DNA of 64,000 nt from assembly GCA_015680685.1 (NCBI GenBank), contig MNCI01009030.1, positions 11,656-75,655 of the forward strand, given 5' to 3'. This DNA is from Gnetum montanum. Its lineage: Eukaryota; Streptophyta; Gnetopsida; Gnetales; Gnetaceae. The translations under genes were made by a program, and so were the position numbers. This document shows, piece after piece, positions 11,167 through 22,463 of the stretch. Within the stretch, counting starts at the first letter, position 1; every line of letters begins with the position of its first letter. Under the pieces are notes generated by a model. That model saw only the letters and a list, made by a program, of their open reading frames with translations, made no database searches and was not told the origin of the DNA.

Positions 11167-13467
11167 TACCCCCATGACTGAATGAAAACTTGTCCTCAAG
11201 CTCCTTACAAAATATTGGGAAGGTATGGGATTATTGACTCAAATGACACTAATGGTAGATGGGGTGACATGTGAATGGATCATCATTACAATACATGACA
11301 AAATTTAGTGTTCATGACAACAAGAGTGAACACTATACATAATTGACATCTAGCCTTATTTGGTAGCTGAGAGAGAAGAGAGAGAAAAGAAGAAGTCTGC
11401 TACTACCAATGCAAGATTTAACCTTTCATTGTCCATCCATAAGGATGCCATCAATCTTGTTCCTTGAATAACTACTTCAGCACTAGTCCATTCCAAGTGT
11501 TTCCTCCAGATCCAATCCATTGTTGTATGATTGCCATCTACACACACAACACAGTCGAATATTAGCAAGGATAAATGAATCATAATGCAATTGAAAACTT
11601 TCTTTGGTGTAAGGTCCATTGGCTGGGTTGTGATATGGCTGATACAGATCTAGAGATATAATACTACTAGCTACCTAAGGTGTAGGGGTTAGGAGAAAAT
11701 TGCAAAAATTGGACCAGGACCCCCATGACTGAGAGTGAACCTCCGGTAGAAATAGAATGGCAAAACATAAGGAATAAGAAAGATGGAGAAAAAGAAACAA
11801 TAACAATGTCGATAAAAATGGATGTCAAATATGGAGATGAACAAAATAAATGTGGATTGCAAAAAATGTTTAGGGGAAAGAAATTAACGGATGCACCAAA
11901 TAGGAATGCCAATGGGTTCTCCCCAAAGCAGGCTTATGCTCTTAATGCCTTGACAATCCCACATTCAAAGAGTCAGTAGGCTCTAGAAATGTCATTCGGT
12001 GACAAGAGTTAAATTTTTAATGACAAGAGTTTACCAAAAAGAAAACAATGCATCCACAAAAATATGGACTACTGATACAACCGGCAATGAGGTGATAAAT
12101 GGGAAAAGAAGGATGAAAAGAAAAGAAAAGAATGGAATCTCAAGAACAAGGTGGTGTACATCCCCTTGTATATTAATGGTTAATGTGACTTAGTAGATCC
12201 CATTCCAAATCTAGCCTCAAACAAACCACATTCAGTGACTTCGCATTAATACATTCGGCCCATCCATCCACTTGAAATAACAAGAATGCCTTTACCAAAG
12301 AGCCACCACCATTCCGACGAAGTGAAAGAGGAGAGAGTAGGAAGCGAGAAGGGCCTTAGTTAAAGGGAACATGTTTATTTTAGTTCCATAACCAGTGCTT
12401 GTAGCCCAAATGTTTATTTCGTCTAAGCGGTGTGCTTTGAATTCTCACTATTTTTTTCTTGTGTTTTTGCATGAGAACCACACCATGCAAAGACTTATTA
12501 TTTTTATTTGCTCAGCTTCATGATAATGCCTCAACATTGGAATGATAAGAAAACTCAAGAAGAAAACATCCAAGCACCCAAGAGAATGGCTAGCATAAGT
12601 GCATCAAATCCCCTTGAAGTCACACCCTTTTCAATCCTTGAGTCCATCCTTAGTTTGAGGAATGCCCAGTTACCAATTTGTTGATAGTTCTTATTATTGA
12701 GAAAGGAATTGTATAGTTCCAAGCCAAGAGAGACCATATAAATTTATGGATGCATGGATGATGTGGACACATTGCCTACTATATCAAAAGAACCATACCT
12801 TAGTATCAACATCATAACTTAAAGGTAAAAACCAAACATTAGCAATCAATGGAATATAGTTCATACCATCTTCGAAGCACTTATTACACAATGAATCAAA
12901 AAAAAATAATCAAACACACAAAGAAATGAAAAAGTATAAACGATGTTGTAAAAAAATAAGAAAAGTTAAAGAAATTTGTAAAACAAAAATGTGTAAAATA
13001 AAAATTTAAAAAGAACTGAGGGCCTCAAATGATTAGCATAGGTGGCCATCTCTCCCATAACTGAGTTGGAAGGGATAGATCCAAAATAATGAGTGAGGTC
13101 ATCCTCTCTCAAATGTGCTATGTGCATAGATCATTCTAGGTTCATGATAAGGGTTGGTCAGTTGCACATAAACTATTATTCTCCTATTGGAGTACTCATT
13201 TGGATTTTCTAAGAGTTTTCAACTTTCCTCGACTGGTGGTTTCAGATTAAGGGTTGGAAGTTGACGACACTCATGCTCCAGTGCATCTATGCTTTCTTCG
13301 TGGGCGAAAGTTGGTCCCCCAGTTAGTTCCATGCATATTGGTGGGTTGCTCTCTTAATTAGCTATCAACCACTGGGTGTTCTCTTGTTGTGTGGTTGCTA
13401 CATATAGGCACTTTTGTATGTTAACTTCCTGGGCACACCGGTTGCATGCAGGTGATGTTGAACACTC
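11167..13467 (-). other. Element 2, conserved 3' internal region without pol
   Basis: Homologous to 6427-8474 and 33236-35215. It begins with the polypurine tract and contains the GGGTTCTCCCCAAAGCAGGC block near 11915 and a T-rich tract near 12450. No RT, RNase H or integrase motif was found in either strand. A short conserved reading frame occupies 11356-11538. Confidence 0.7.
11356..11538 (-). other. Short conserved reading frame near the 3' end of element 2
   Basis: About 60 codons, beginning with DGNHTTMDWIWRKHLEW and including RLMASLWMDNERLNL. The same peptide is recognisable in element 5 (33374-33619) and, with stops, in element 1 (about 6640-6815). In each copy a pyrimidine/GT-rich stretch ending in GTGTAG or similar lies just upstream, resembling a splice acceptor. 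I recognise no family. It could be a spliced 3' exon or a remnant of a lost longer frame. Confidence 0.4.
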
Positions 13468-14424
13468 CTATATGTTATCACCCTCTGTATCACTATATGT
13501 GATGCATGGAACCTTCTTCTTCTCAATCTTTCCATAAGTATTTTCCTTAGATATTTCCATGGAAAGATCACGGATTCCTAGGCATGCATTCATGGTACTT
13601 AGCCATGCCCTTCCCATTATTATTAGGAAGTCCCCCTTGTCATTGTTGACTTGTATCACTAGGAAATCAGCTAGGTATGACCAACCACACATAGTGGTAA
13701 CAATGTCCTCCACCAATCCCAAGGGAATAGTGATGGACTAGTCAAGAAGCTCTAAGAAAATATTACTCTTCTTTAGTGGAGGCAGGTTCCAAGCTTTATA
13801 CATTTCTTGCGATATCAAGTTAACTTCAGAACCCGAGTCAAGAAGAGCTTTACATAGTTCATTCCTAGCGACTTGGAGATAGATTAGGGGACTTCCAGGA
13901 TCAAAGAATTTCATGGGAAGGTGGCCTACCTTGATCCAGTCAGTGATGATATGTGTTAACATAACTATATGCGTTGAGCTCTGTTGTTGGTTTGAAGGAA
14001 GCTCTGAAGCCTTATTTGATGGAGGAACGTTCTGAGGCTCAACCACTTGTGGTTGTGAGAGCTTGTTTGGGCTTTTGGTTCTAAAGAAAGGTCTTCTCTT
14101 TGTGTGGTTGTTAGAACCAGTTACGGGTTGAAGGTTTACTATTCTCGTAGCATTGCGTTGCTGTGGTTGAGTGGGGAGTTTCCCTTGCATCGCTGGAGTG
14201 GGTGGTAGTGGAGCTATCGGTGTAACAGTTGTAGGTGGATTTGGAGGATGGTATGCATGTGATGTGTCTCTCCCAGGAGAAGGATTCCTATAATACTCCC
14301 AAGCTTGATAGTGATGTTGTGGAGTCATGTGACCAATAGAGTGACTTGGAGAGATTGGCTGCTGCACATAGTAGCCATATGGATCTGGTTGCTGGTAAGG
14401 GTATTGTTGCCTTGGTGGTGGCAT
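13468..14424 (-). pseudogene. Element 2 Pro/Gln-rich linker and retropepsin
   Basis: The 228-codon frame 14424-13738 starts with MPPPRQQYPYQQ, a Pro/Gln/Tyr-rich gag-protease linker, and runs into the protease with the intact active site LLDSGSEVNLI near residues 192-202. The protease continues in the frame of 13722-13468, with the C-terminal block LIIMGRAWLSTMNACLGI. A frameshift or stop near 13735 separates the halves. The enzyme would be an aspartic protease that cleaves Gag. Ty3/Gypsy proteases normally precede RT, but no RT follows here. Confidence 0.75.
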
Positions 14425-14589
14425 CCCCCATGACTATGGGTATTGCCACTATTGGTGTTGCATCATAGGTTGTGGTAGAGTTCCACTTGGATAATACGTT
14501 AACAGTTGGTGGAACTGCTTCGGGTTACCTTGGGGATAAGGTAACCTTCGAGGTGTTTATCGTTTGTTAAGTCTTGGGTTGAGTGCATA

Positions 14590-16487
14590 CACCCAAGACT
14601 CTTATAGATGTGATATTATTGGGAAACATCCCTTAGGATGGTCATACTAACATATCTCACATCCACCATCATCGTCCATATCAGAATCCACAACCTCTTC
14701 AGTGATAGCTAATTTACCCTTACCTTTGTTACGTGCATAGTCCAAATCCGTCTTCTTTTTCTTATCATGGTCACTACTTCACTTATTAGACTCCTCTAAA
14801 ATTTTATAAATAGTTTCAAATCTACTATCTAAGGAGTGCCACATTTGATCTACCATAGCCAACACTTTTGTTGTTAATTTCTAAAGTGGCAAGGTTTTCC
14901 TACTCACCAACTCTTCGAGTGATGACTCATCCTCCTCCTCATAGAATCTCACTCCTCTTTTTCAGAGGGAAGGATTGTAGTTCTACTCTTTTGTACTTTC
15001 TCTCTTACATAGCTCTCCTTCTTCCTTAGCTACTTTCTTCAACAATCTATGAACCTCATGGGACCTAAGTTCAGATAATCTCCCTTGGGCATATGTCCCA
15101 AGGGTTCTCCTGGTTTCATATCTTAGCACATCGACGAGATGGTGTAGTTGATCTCGTTGTGCCTAACCATGGCCTAGGCAACGATGTAGCAATGCATAAT
15201 ATCGGCCCATGGTAGCATCCAAGGGTTCTTGATTACCCTACTTCCATCCTTGGATCTACTTCCACAAGTTGGACACTTGGGAGTATGTCTGATATTTATC
15301 ATTAAAGAGTTCTAGCATCGTACCCCACCTTCGAATGGATTCCAATTCTAAGGACCGATACCAGCTTTCCACTTCTTTTATGAGTGTCCTTGGGAACAAC
15401 TTTAATTTTTTCCACTCGTTTTCAATGTTCTACAAGGTGCAAGCATAGTGAAATTCCTGTAATTAATTCTGTGGATCAACATTGTATCCCCCATTAAATT
15501 GTGGGATATTATTCATGTCTAGTCTCTTGATCCAGCTATCTTTTTGGTGCCTTGTAGGTATTCTAATGGCCTCTGTAATGTCTAACATGCTTTGGGTTGC
15601 AAGTAGGGATTTGTCATGGTCATTTCTCTCATGGCTTCTGTGATGTCTATGTGATTCCCTTCTTTCCCTTCTTCCATGTTGTGATTCTCTAGAGTTGCCT
15701 CATCCTCGCTCTTGACTCTCTCATTAAGGTTTCTCATTTTGCTTACCCTTATCCTCACGATGAGGTTCCTTATGACTGTGTCCCAATGTTGAAGGAGAGG
15801 GTGAATGTGATGATGAAGGGGAAGAGGAAGGAGAACCATTGCCATGACGATGTTTCCTACCTTCCCTTCGATGATCTCAACCTCGATCGTGATGATGATT
15901 AGAGTGCTTGCCCTTATCTTGTGTTTGTGTTCCCTCATTGAACAATTGGTGTTCATGGGAATCAAAACCAGGGTTGTGTATTGTGAAGCCAAGGTTCTAA
16001 TACACCACTTCCTCACTATCATTAGGAGGGGGAACATCATTTTGTGGAGAACCTATTAAGATAGGTTCACCACCCTTAATTTCTCTTATGACAGGTGAAG
16101 CATTATGGGGTCCTTTGCCCTTCAACGACGTGTGGTAACTTTCCTACCGTGAGTCCCATTGATGTTGCGCTTCTATGGGATGGTAGTCCCTTACGTTGTA
16201 ATCACATGCAATGTACTCAGCATATAATTGCAACATGCCAATTCATGCAAGGGCAAGAAGGAGCATGTTGGGGGTGGCTCTGTTTGGAGGCAACACTATG
16301 TTACCCTCCAAGTCTCTCCAATGTTGTTGTTCGTCTTGATGGAAGACAAAGGTAAAGTCAGGTATATAATCATCGTGATGAGTATATACCATACTAAATT
16401 GTTGAGAAACTTACGGTTATTGGCTATGTATGTTGTGCTAGTGTTGGTCCTAGGCGGTGAAGTGCTTTTGTGTGGAGAAGAAGACAT
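14590..16487 (-). pseudogene. Element 2 gag
   Basis: Minus-strand gag from the likely start MSSSPHKS (16487). An N-terminal region of the kind better kept in elements 1 and 3 is followed by an Arg/His/Ser-rich stretch (about 15900-15650), the gag core (HQKDSWIKRLDMNNIP near 15530 onward), and the zinc-knuckle-like motif near 14640 (Cys-x2-Cys-x3-His-x3-Cys, with a stop next to the second Cys). Several in-frame stops and frame changes occur. Gag would assemble the particle that packages element RNA. Confidence 0.7.
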
Positions 16488-16617
16488 TTTAGTCTTGTTC
16501 GGTGTGTTGTTTGTTGTTATGTTATTTTTTTTCATTTGATTAACCCTAAGGGTTCATTTTAGCTTCCCAACAATGTGGATGATCTCCTATGTTCTATGTA
16601 GCGCACAAACAACTAAG

Positions 16618-16635
16618 TCCCAGACAACGGTGCCA
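16618..16635 (-). other. Element 2 primer-binding site, tRNA-Asp type
   Basis: One base left of the 5' LTR start on the plus strand. It matches the 3' end of plant tRNA-Asp except for three changes; the best copy is at 38440-38457. Confidence 0.75.
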
Positions 16636-16636
16636 A

Positions 16637-17451
16637 TGATGAGCAGTGAGATACCCCTACACTCAACCATACGAATACGAGCATTACACGTGTGATCCAG
16701 TCGAACTCCAAGGACTAAGTGCTTACACGCCTTATGGAACACTTAAGGTTAATCAATCATTGTCTTTTCAAACTTACTTGTATTTTCATGGTTGTATGAT
16801 TAAGTAAGCCTAAGGTATATGATTTTTATGTCTTTTATCTTTTTATCGCCTATGCTAAGAGGGGAAAGGGTGAAGAGACTAAGTAACTAACTTTCACTAA
16901 CTAATCTTTAATTGCCCTAGCATCAGTATTTGTTCCCACTTGCCATACACACCCTGAACCAATGCAATCCTACTGGGATTACCAAACACTATTCATTACT
17001 AGGTTACCAAGCGTAGCACACGTGCTCAAAGCAGTCATACTGAATGCACTTAATTAGGAGTTGAGGGTTGAGAGAGATTAATTATCTAAGAAATAAATTA
17101 AGCATTTAACATTAATCAAATCCTAATTAGCTTAGCTCATGCATTGCAAGGTTTATCAAAAATTTCATCTTTATTTTCGTACACAAATGCGTGCTCAGGT
17201 AAAATTTGCTCAAATAAAGATCCGTTCACTTTGAGACTCCTACTGTGGGCACATGGAAATTATTCTATCTCTAGAATGGTAAAACTGCCAGAGTTTAGTT
17301 AAGGGTCTAGATCTAGATGTGGAAACTAGGGAAAGCTGCCTCTTATTTATAGACAAGGCAATGGGCTGTGATATTACGTACACGATATCGCAGGGGCCAA
17401 CGCGATATCATGGACATGATATCACAGCCCATGAGATATCGCGTCCCATCT
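16637..17451 (-). repeat. Element 2, 5' LTR
   Basis: 815 bp, starting TGATGAG and ending CCCATCT, where the last base differs from the expected CCCATCA. The minus-strand TATA box (TCTTATTTATAG on +) lies at 17341-17352. At least four GATATC motifs fall between it and the terminus, more than in the 3' LTR. Confidence 0.85.
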
Positions 17452-17456
17452 TCATT

Positions 17457-18683
17457 AAATAGTTCTAACATTGTACTCCACCTCCAAATGGATTCCAGTT
17501 CTAAGGACCGGTACCAACTTTCTGCTTATTTCACTAGTATCCTTGGGAACAACTTCAATTTTTTCCATTCATTCTTTATGTTTTTCAAGGCACATGCATC
17601 GTGGAATGCTTGTAAATGATTTTGAGGATTAGTGTTGTATCCCCCTTCAAATCGTGGGATGTTATTCATGTCTAACCTCTTGATCCTACTATCCTTTTGG
17701 TGCCTTGTTGGAACTCTTATGGCCTCCATTATATCTAGCATGCTTTTAGTTGCAAGTAGGTGTTCTTCATGATCATCTCATTCATAGCATCTATGGTGTC
17801 TATGTAGTTCCCTACTCTCCCTTGTTCTATGCCTTGATTCCTTAGAGTGTCCTCGTCCTTGTTCTCGACTATCTTGTCGATGTTTTTCACTCTATTTTCC
17901 TTTATCCTCACTATTGGTTTCCTTATGACTGCATCCGGACATTGAAAGAGAGGATGAATGTGACAATGAAGGTGAAGAAGAAGGAGAACCATCGCCATAG
18001 TAGTATTTCCTACCTTCTCTTCGGTGGTCTTGGCCTTGATCGTGATCACGATCAGAACGTCCACCCTTATCGTGTGTTCGTGTTCCCTCGTTGAACACTT
18101 CATGTTCATGGGTATCAGAACCAAGGTTGTGAATAGTGGAGTGGAGGTTCTGATACACCACCTCCTAACCATCATTAGGAGGGGGAACATCATTTTGTGG
18201 GGAACCTGTTGAGGTAGGTTCACCACCCTCAATTTCACTCAAGATGTGCAGAGCATTATGGGGCCATTTACCCTTCAAGGATGTGTGGTAACTCTCCTGT
18301 TGCAAGTTCCTTTGACGTTACGCTTCTGTGGGATGATAGTCCCTTGTGTCATGATCACATGTAATGTATTCCGTGTATAAAAGTGGCATGCCTATTCGTG
18401 TGAGAGCACGATGGAGCATGTTGGGGACTGATTGGTCTAGAGGCAACACTATGTTATCCTTCAAGTATCTCCAACGTATTTGTTCATCTTGGTGGAGAAT
18501 AAAGGTGAAATCGGGTACATGCTCATCATGACAAGTATATACCACCCGAAACTGTTGAGGAACTGGCAGATATTGTTTACATGTATGATGTCGTCGACTG
18601 TCTCTTGTGTTAGTCCTAGGCGATGAAATGCTTTTATGCGAAGAAGAAGACATTTTTGTCTTATTTGGTGTGTGATGTACCAT
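17457..18683 (-). pseudogene. Element 1 gag remnant, N-terminal part
   Basis: The start is probably at 18683 or at the internal MSSSSHKS. The first 121 codons (18683-18318) are open and show the conserved N-terminal domain (VVYTCHDEHVPDFTFILHQD, then a segment with NIVLPLDQSVPNMLHRAL). An Arg/Asp/His-rich stretch follows (near 18160-17890), then the gag core with IPTRHQKDSRIKRLDMNNIP (near 17690). This part was separated from the rest of gag by element 2. The N-terminal domain also occurs in elements 3 and 5; I do not recognise it as a named family. Confidence 0.7.
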
Positions 18684-18779
18684 TGTCTTATCTTTCTTTG
18701 ATTAACCCTAAGGGTTTGTTCTAACTTTCCAACAATATGGATGACTTCCTATGTTCTACGCAATGCACAAACAACTAAG

Positions 18780-18797
18780 TCCCTGGCAACGACACCA
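18780..18797 (-). other. Element 1 primer-binding site, tRNA-Asp type
   Basis: Complementary on the element strand to the 3' end of plant tRNA-Asp with a few changes. It lies one base left of the 5' LTR start at 18799. Confidence 0.8.
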
Positions 18798-18798
18798 A

Positions 18799-19579
18799 TG
18801 ATGAGTGGCGAGGTACCCCTACACTCAACCATATGAATACAAGCATCTCACGTGCAATCTGATCGAACTCCAAGGACTAAGTGCTTACACACCTTACTGG
18901 AACACTCAAGGTTAATCATTTGTTGTCTTTCCAAACTTACTTATATTGTCACGATTGTATGGTTAAGTAAGCTTGAGGTATATGATTTTTATAACTTTTA
19001 TCTTTTTGATGTCTTATGCTAATAAGGGAAAGGGAAAGAGAACTAAGTGACTAACTTTCATTAACTATTCACTAACTAAGTTCTAATAGTTCCTAACACC
19101 AGTATCCGTTCCCACTTGCTGAACACATCTTGAACTAGTGCAACGCTACTGGGATTACCAAATGCTGATCGTTACTGGGTTACCAAGTGCTACATGCATG
19201 CGTGAAGTGGTCCTACTGAGTGTACTTCACTAAGAGGATCGAAGGTTGAGAGAGAGATTAATTAACTAGGAAATCATTAAATATTCAATCAATAATTAAT
19301 TACTAATTAACTTAATCTTTATGCTGCAAGGTTTATCATAAAGTTCATCTTTATTGCCGTACACAAATGTGTGCTAAGGTACAATTTGCTCGAATAAAGA
19401 TCCATTCACTCTATAACTCCTACTGTGGGCACAAAGAAATTATTCTAACTTTGGAATAGTAAAACTACAAGAGTTTGGCTAAGGTCTAAGTCTAACTATT
19501 GGGAACAAAGGGCACTACCTCTTATTTATAAAAGATGAGGCAGGATACAATATCGCGTACGTGATATCGTGGCTCATCA
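18799..19579 (-). repeat. Element 1, 5' LTR
   Basis: 781 bp, TGATGAG to CTCATCA. The minus-strand TATA box (CTTATTTATA on +) lies at 19521-19530, and only two GATATC-type motifs lie at 19549-19568. It is followed directly by the target duplication ATATT. Confidence 0.85.
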
Positions 19580-19584
19580 ATATT

Positions 19585-19970
19585 GAAGGTAATTTCTTCA
19601 TGCTTCATGAATTTTTAAAGAGATCATTTTTTTGATATCATGGAAGTATATTTTGCGTGTTCAATAAATGTTTTTGACAAATATTCCTTTATATATTATG
19701 GAGGTAATTCTCTATCATTTATGAATTTTTAACAGTCCCTTCTTTTATTATTATGAAGATATTTTATCATGTTGCATTAATTATTTAACAGATCCACTTT
19801 TATGCATACAAGAGGTACTTTCTTCATTATTATTAGAATTCTTCATCATTAAGAATGTTTTCAACCTTGGCTTATCAAATTATTTATTTATCAAGATTGT
19901 TTCCAACCTTGATTTATCAAATTCTTTAGTTATTTGGTCCCAAATTGAAATTGGTATTCCAATACCACTT
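19585..19970. repeat. Tandem repeat, copy 2, right part
   Basis: Continues the repeat interrupted at 5651. It aligns with 4180-4597 of copy 1, including TTCTTCATGCTTCATGAATT and the TTCATCATTAAGAATG block. It ends with a PBS-like sequence (AATACCACTT) just before copy 3. Confidence 0.65.
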
Positions 19971-20860
19971 TGTTGGATTTTAAGTATAACAGAAACTGAT
20001 CTTGATTATTTTCTTGCTCTTTAGAAAGATGTCTACTAACTTTGGAAAGATATCTTCAAAGTTGAAATATATCTTTTGATATTAAGAGAGACTTCTTGTA
20101 GACATCTTGAAGATGCAAGATTTCTATATAGATGTTTTTAGACCTTTTTTTACAAATTTTTAGAGGCTATAACTTTTTCACTAATATGCATTTTGACTTG
20201 ACCTTGGGCTTGTTGGAAAGCTCTTGAAAGGTTCTATCTATTAATAAAATTTTAAATTAATTGGATGTCATTTGATTGGTTAAATTTATCTTGAAAAGGT
20301 ACCTCTTAAAAGTGACTCTTCACCCTCTTAATATTGACAAATTAATGGGTTCATCAGATATTTTAGGAAATTAATAAGAGGATAATGAGAGAATGAAACT
20401 AATGATGGTGAGTGGTAATGAGAATGTTGATTTGAGTAAAGAGTAGAGATAATCATGAGAGTTATGATAGAGAATGGTAAGAAGAAGCTATGAGAATGGA
20501 TGACAATTAATTATTTAATTTGTAGACTTTAGAAAATTTCTAGAATTCATCAAATCATTTAATTATTCATTTAATCCTTCATTCATCAAAGCTTTCTTGT
20601 ATTGGTTTCATCATTGTTCCTCCTTTTCTTCATTTTGTTCCTTCTTATATAAATGGATTGGGCTATAATACATCTTTTTTGGATAGTTTGCCTAACCATT
20701 CATTTCAAAAATATATATTTTTAAAAGACATTTAGGCCAAAATCAATTACATCCACCCATCAAATATCAACATTTGATTTTTTTTAATAAAAGAAACTTT
20801 TTACTAAAAATCATAAAAAATTGCTGTAAGGTTTCTGCCTTCAAATGGTAAAAAAATCAT
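19971..20860. repeat. Tandem repeat, copy 3, truncated
   Basis: Starts TGTTGGATTTTAAG and aligns with the first 0.9-1.2 kb of copies 1 and 2. Similarity stops near 20860-20880 (after ATGCATTTT), where unrelated AT-rich sequence begins. Confidence 0.65.
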
Positions 20861-20880
20861 TCATGCATTTTGCTTGTGTG

Positions 20881-21289
20881 CACTATTTTGTACCCTTCTT
20901 TCTAATAGACTTATGCTAACGATCCAAATTTGGTGGATATTTAGATACTATTGAAAGCCAATTGTTAAGGTGCAAATAAATACAATTTTCTAGAAATTGG
21001 AAATGTTTATTAATTTCAGGAAATCACAAAGGATTATTAAATGGTTACAAATCCTTCACACATATTTTTGAAGAAAATTGCAAACATCATTGACGTAATG
21101 CACCAAGCATATAGGATCAATAATTAATATTGTATTTTATTTAAATGTGAGCCAAAGATGGGCAAAATAAAAAGATATGTTCTTCATTTTCTATACTTTA
21201 TTTGCATAGTTTACAAATATGCTTTTCTTTTGGTAAATTGATCTAAAGCCTTATCTCTATAAGGAGATGGTAAGAGCTAATTCTTGTTC
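20881..21289. other. No gene recognised
   Basis: About 400 bp of AT-rich sequence between the truncated third repeat and the receptor-like gene fragment. I see nothing specific in it. Confidence 0.5.
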
Positions 21290-21546
21290 TAATAATTTGT
21301 ATTACTCTTGCATTACCATTGCCATAAGATCTCAGATTGCCATTTCTACTGCTTCTAAATAATTGATTATAATGCATACATATAAAGGCTTGTGATAGAG
21401 ATGTTTGCATTGGAAACCAAGTATTGAGAGCCAAGGTAAGATTCAAGGATGAATGTGCGTGAGCTAGATTAAATGAAACAATAACAAAAATTAAATGCAA
21501 GTGTGAATGCAAGACTAGAAAAAAGCAATCATTTCATTGCATGTCT
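21290..21546 (-). pseudogene. Detached 5' end of the LRR receptor-like gene
   Basis: Aligns over about 250 bp with 54798-55032, the start and upstream flank of the receptor-like pseudogene at 51562-54848. The homologous ATG (21343-21341) is present but a stop follows at the fourth codon, and no LRR sequence follows. The upstream-side homology includes the peptide-like string ALNTWFP seen at both sites in another frame. The fragment ends at CATTGCATGTCT (21535-21546), exactly where the RT remnant of element 3 begins, so a rearrangement joined the two. Confidence 0.75.
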
Positions 21547-22148
21547 TTTCAGTACTTGCTCAAGTTGATCTAGGGCTTGCTCAAAGGTAGCTCCATAAGT
21601 GGAAAAGTCATCCATGAAGACTTCAACACCACTACTTATTTGCTATTGAAATATGCTAAGGATCAAGTGTTGAAATGTTACGGGGGCATTGCATAGACCA
21701 AATGGCATCTTACAATATGCAAAATTCCCCTAGGATTCGTGAATGTTGTCTTGGCCTGATCTTCTAGCGCAATTTGGATTTGGTTATAACCACTATAACA
21801 ATCTAAGAAACTATAATAACAATGCCTAGATATGGTGTCTAACACTTAATCTACAAATGGCAAAGGAAAATGATCCTTAAACATTTGCATATTCAACAAC
21901 CTGAAGTTGATGCAAACCTGCCATTTACCATCCTTTTTCGGTACAATTACGAGTGGGCTAACCCACTTACTATCCATGATTAGATAGATGAACCCCACCT
22001 TGAGGAGTTGCTATATCTTCTTCTGAACAATTTGCTTCAATTTGGGATTTAGCTGCCTCTGTGGTTGCCTTCTAGGCTTCATGGTCAAGTTGGTGTAGAT
22101 GTGATGCTAGCATATCCTTGGATCGATTCCTGTTAGCTTTGGATATGA
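21547..22148 (-). pseudogene. Element 3 reverse transcriptase remnant (Ty3/Gypsy)
   Basis: The minus-strand reading gives recognisable Ty3/Gypsy RT blocks: KWVSPLVIVPKKDGKWQVC near 21950, the DCYSGYNQI block near 21795, MPFGLCNAPVTFQH near 21690, and the catalytic EVFMDDFSTYG with FMDD at 21618-21607. A few in-frame stops occur. The domain is cut at its C-terminal side by the junction at about 21541-21546, and RNase H and integrase are absent. This is the only element in the window where RT is visible. Confidence 0.85.
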
Positions 22149-22463
22149 CTAAGCAAAGGCTGTTGACCATTTATTTACCACCTTCAACAACTTTTCTTTA
22201 TGTTCAAAAGAAATTTTGGCATTAATTATGACTGGTTCACCATTTTTAAAAAATGCATACTCCATACCGACCGATAAAGTTTTTAGCTCTAAGGACTCTT
22301 GCCTAAAGTGACTAGGGATTTCCAACTCTTCCCAATAGGTATCATCATCTTCATTAGAGAGTCTGGAATGAACTTGTTTAATTTTATCCATGCCTTCAAC
22401 ATATTCACATGTTAAGCTCTCAGTTGGCTTCATGCATATTATGCTGCTATCTGAATCAGCCAT
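22149..22463 (-). pseudogene. Element 3 protease-RT linker, open segment
   Basis: 104 open codons joining the protease region to RT, with an acidic composition and the end KLLKVVNKWSTAFA just before RT. Recognisable counterparts of the preceding stretch (NKCAQE and the YVATTQ-like motif) occur in elements 2 and 5. There they run out shortly afterwards, which shows where pol was lost in those elements. Confidence 0.6.

Larger units (their letters stand above)
10382..17451 (-). mobile_element. Element 2: Athila-like gag-protease element nested in element 1
   Basis: A minus-strand LTR element inserted in the gag region of element 1. 3' LTR 10382-11166, 5' LTR 16637-17451, degenerate tRNA-Asp PBS at 16618-16635, and polypurine tract right of 11166. 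The target duplication TCATT lies at 10377-10381 and 17452-17456; the host gag reading resumes across the insertion, as comparison with 15296-15320 shows. It encodes gag and protease only. The protease keeps D-S-G, but gag carries stops. Confidence 0.87.
5652..19579 (-). mobile_element. Element 1: Athila-like gag-protease LTR retrotransposon, interrupted
   Basis: Minus-strand LTR element with 3' LTR 5652-6426, 5' LTR 18799-19579, tRNA-Asp-type PBS at 18780-18797, and polypurine tract (TACCCCC on +) just right of 6426. The target duplication ATATT lies at 5647-5651 and 19580-19584. The internal region is split by element 2 at 10382-17451. It encodes gag and a retropepsin, both with many stops; no reverse transcriptase, RNase H or integrase is seen. 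The active-site Gly region of the protease is mutated, so this copy is dead. Confidence 0.85.

Noticed and set aside
15582-16040. 152-codon minus-strand frame (Met/Ile-rich) and the similar one at 17735-18238
   Set aside because: The neighbouring frame carries the recognisable gag sequence; these are the alternative phase of the same Arg/His/Ser-rich gag stretch.
22149-22463. Independent small protein gene
   Set aside because: Its position and continuity with protease and RT blocks show it is the protease-RT linker of element 3.
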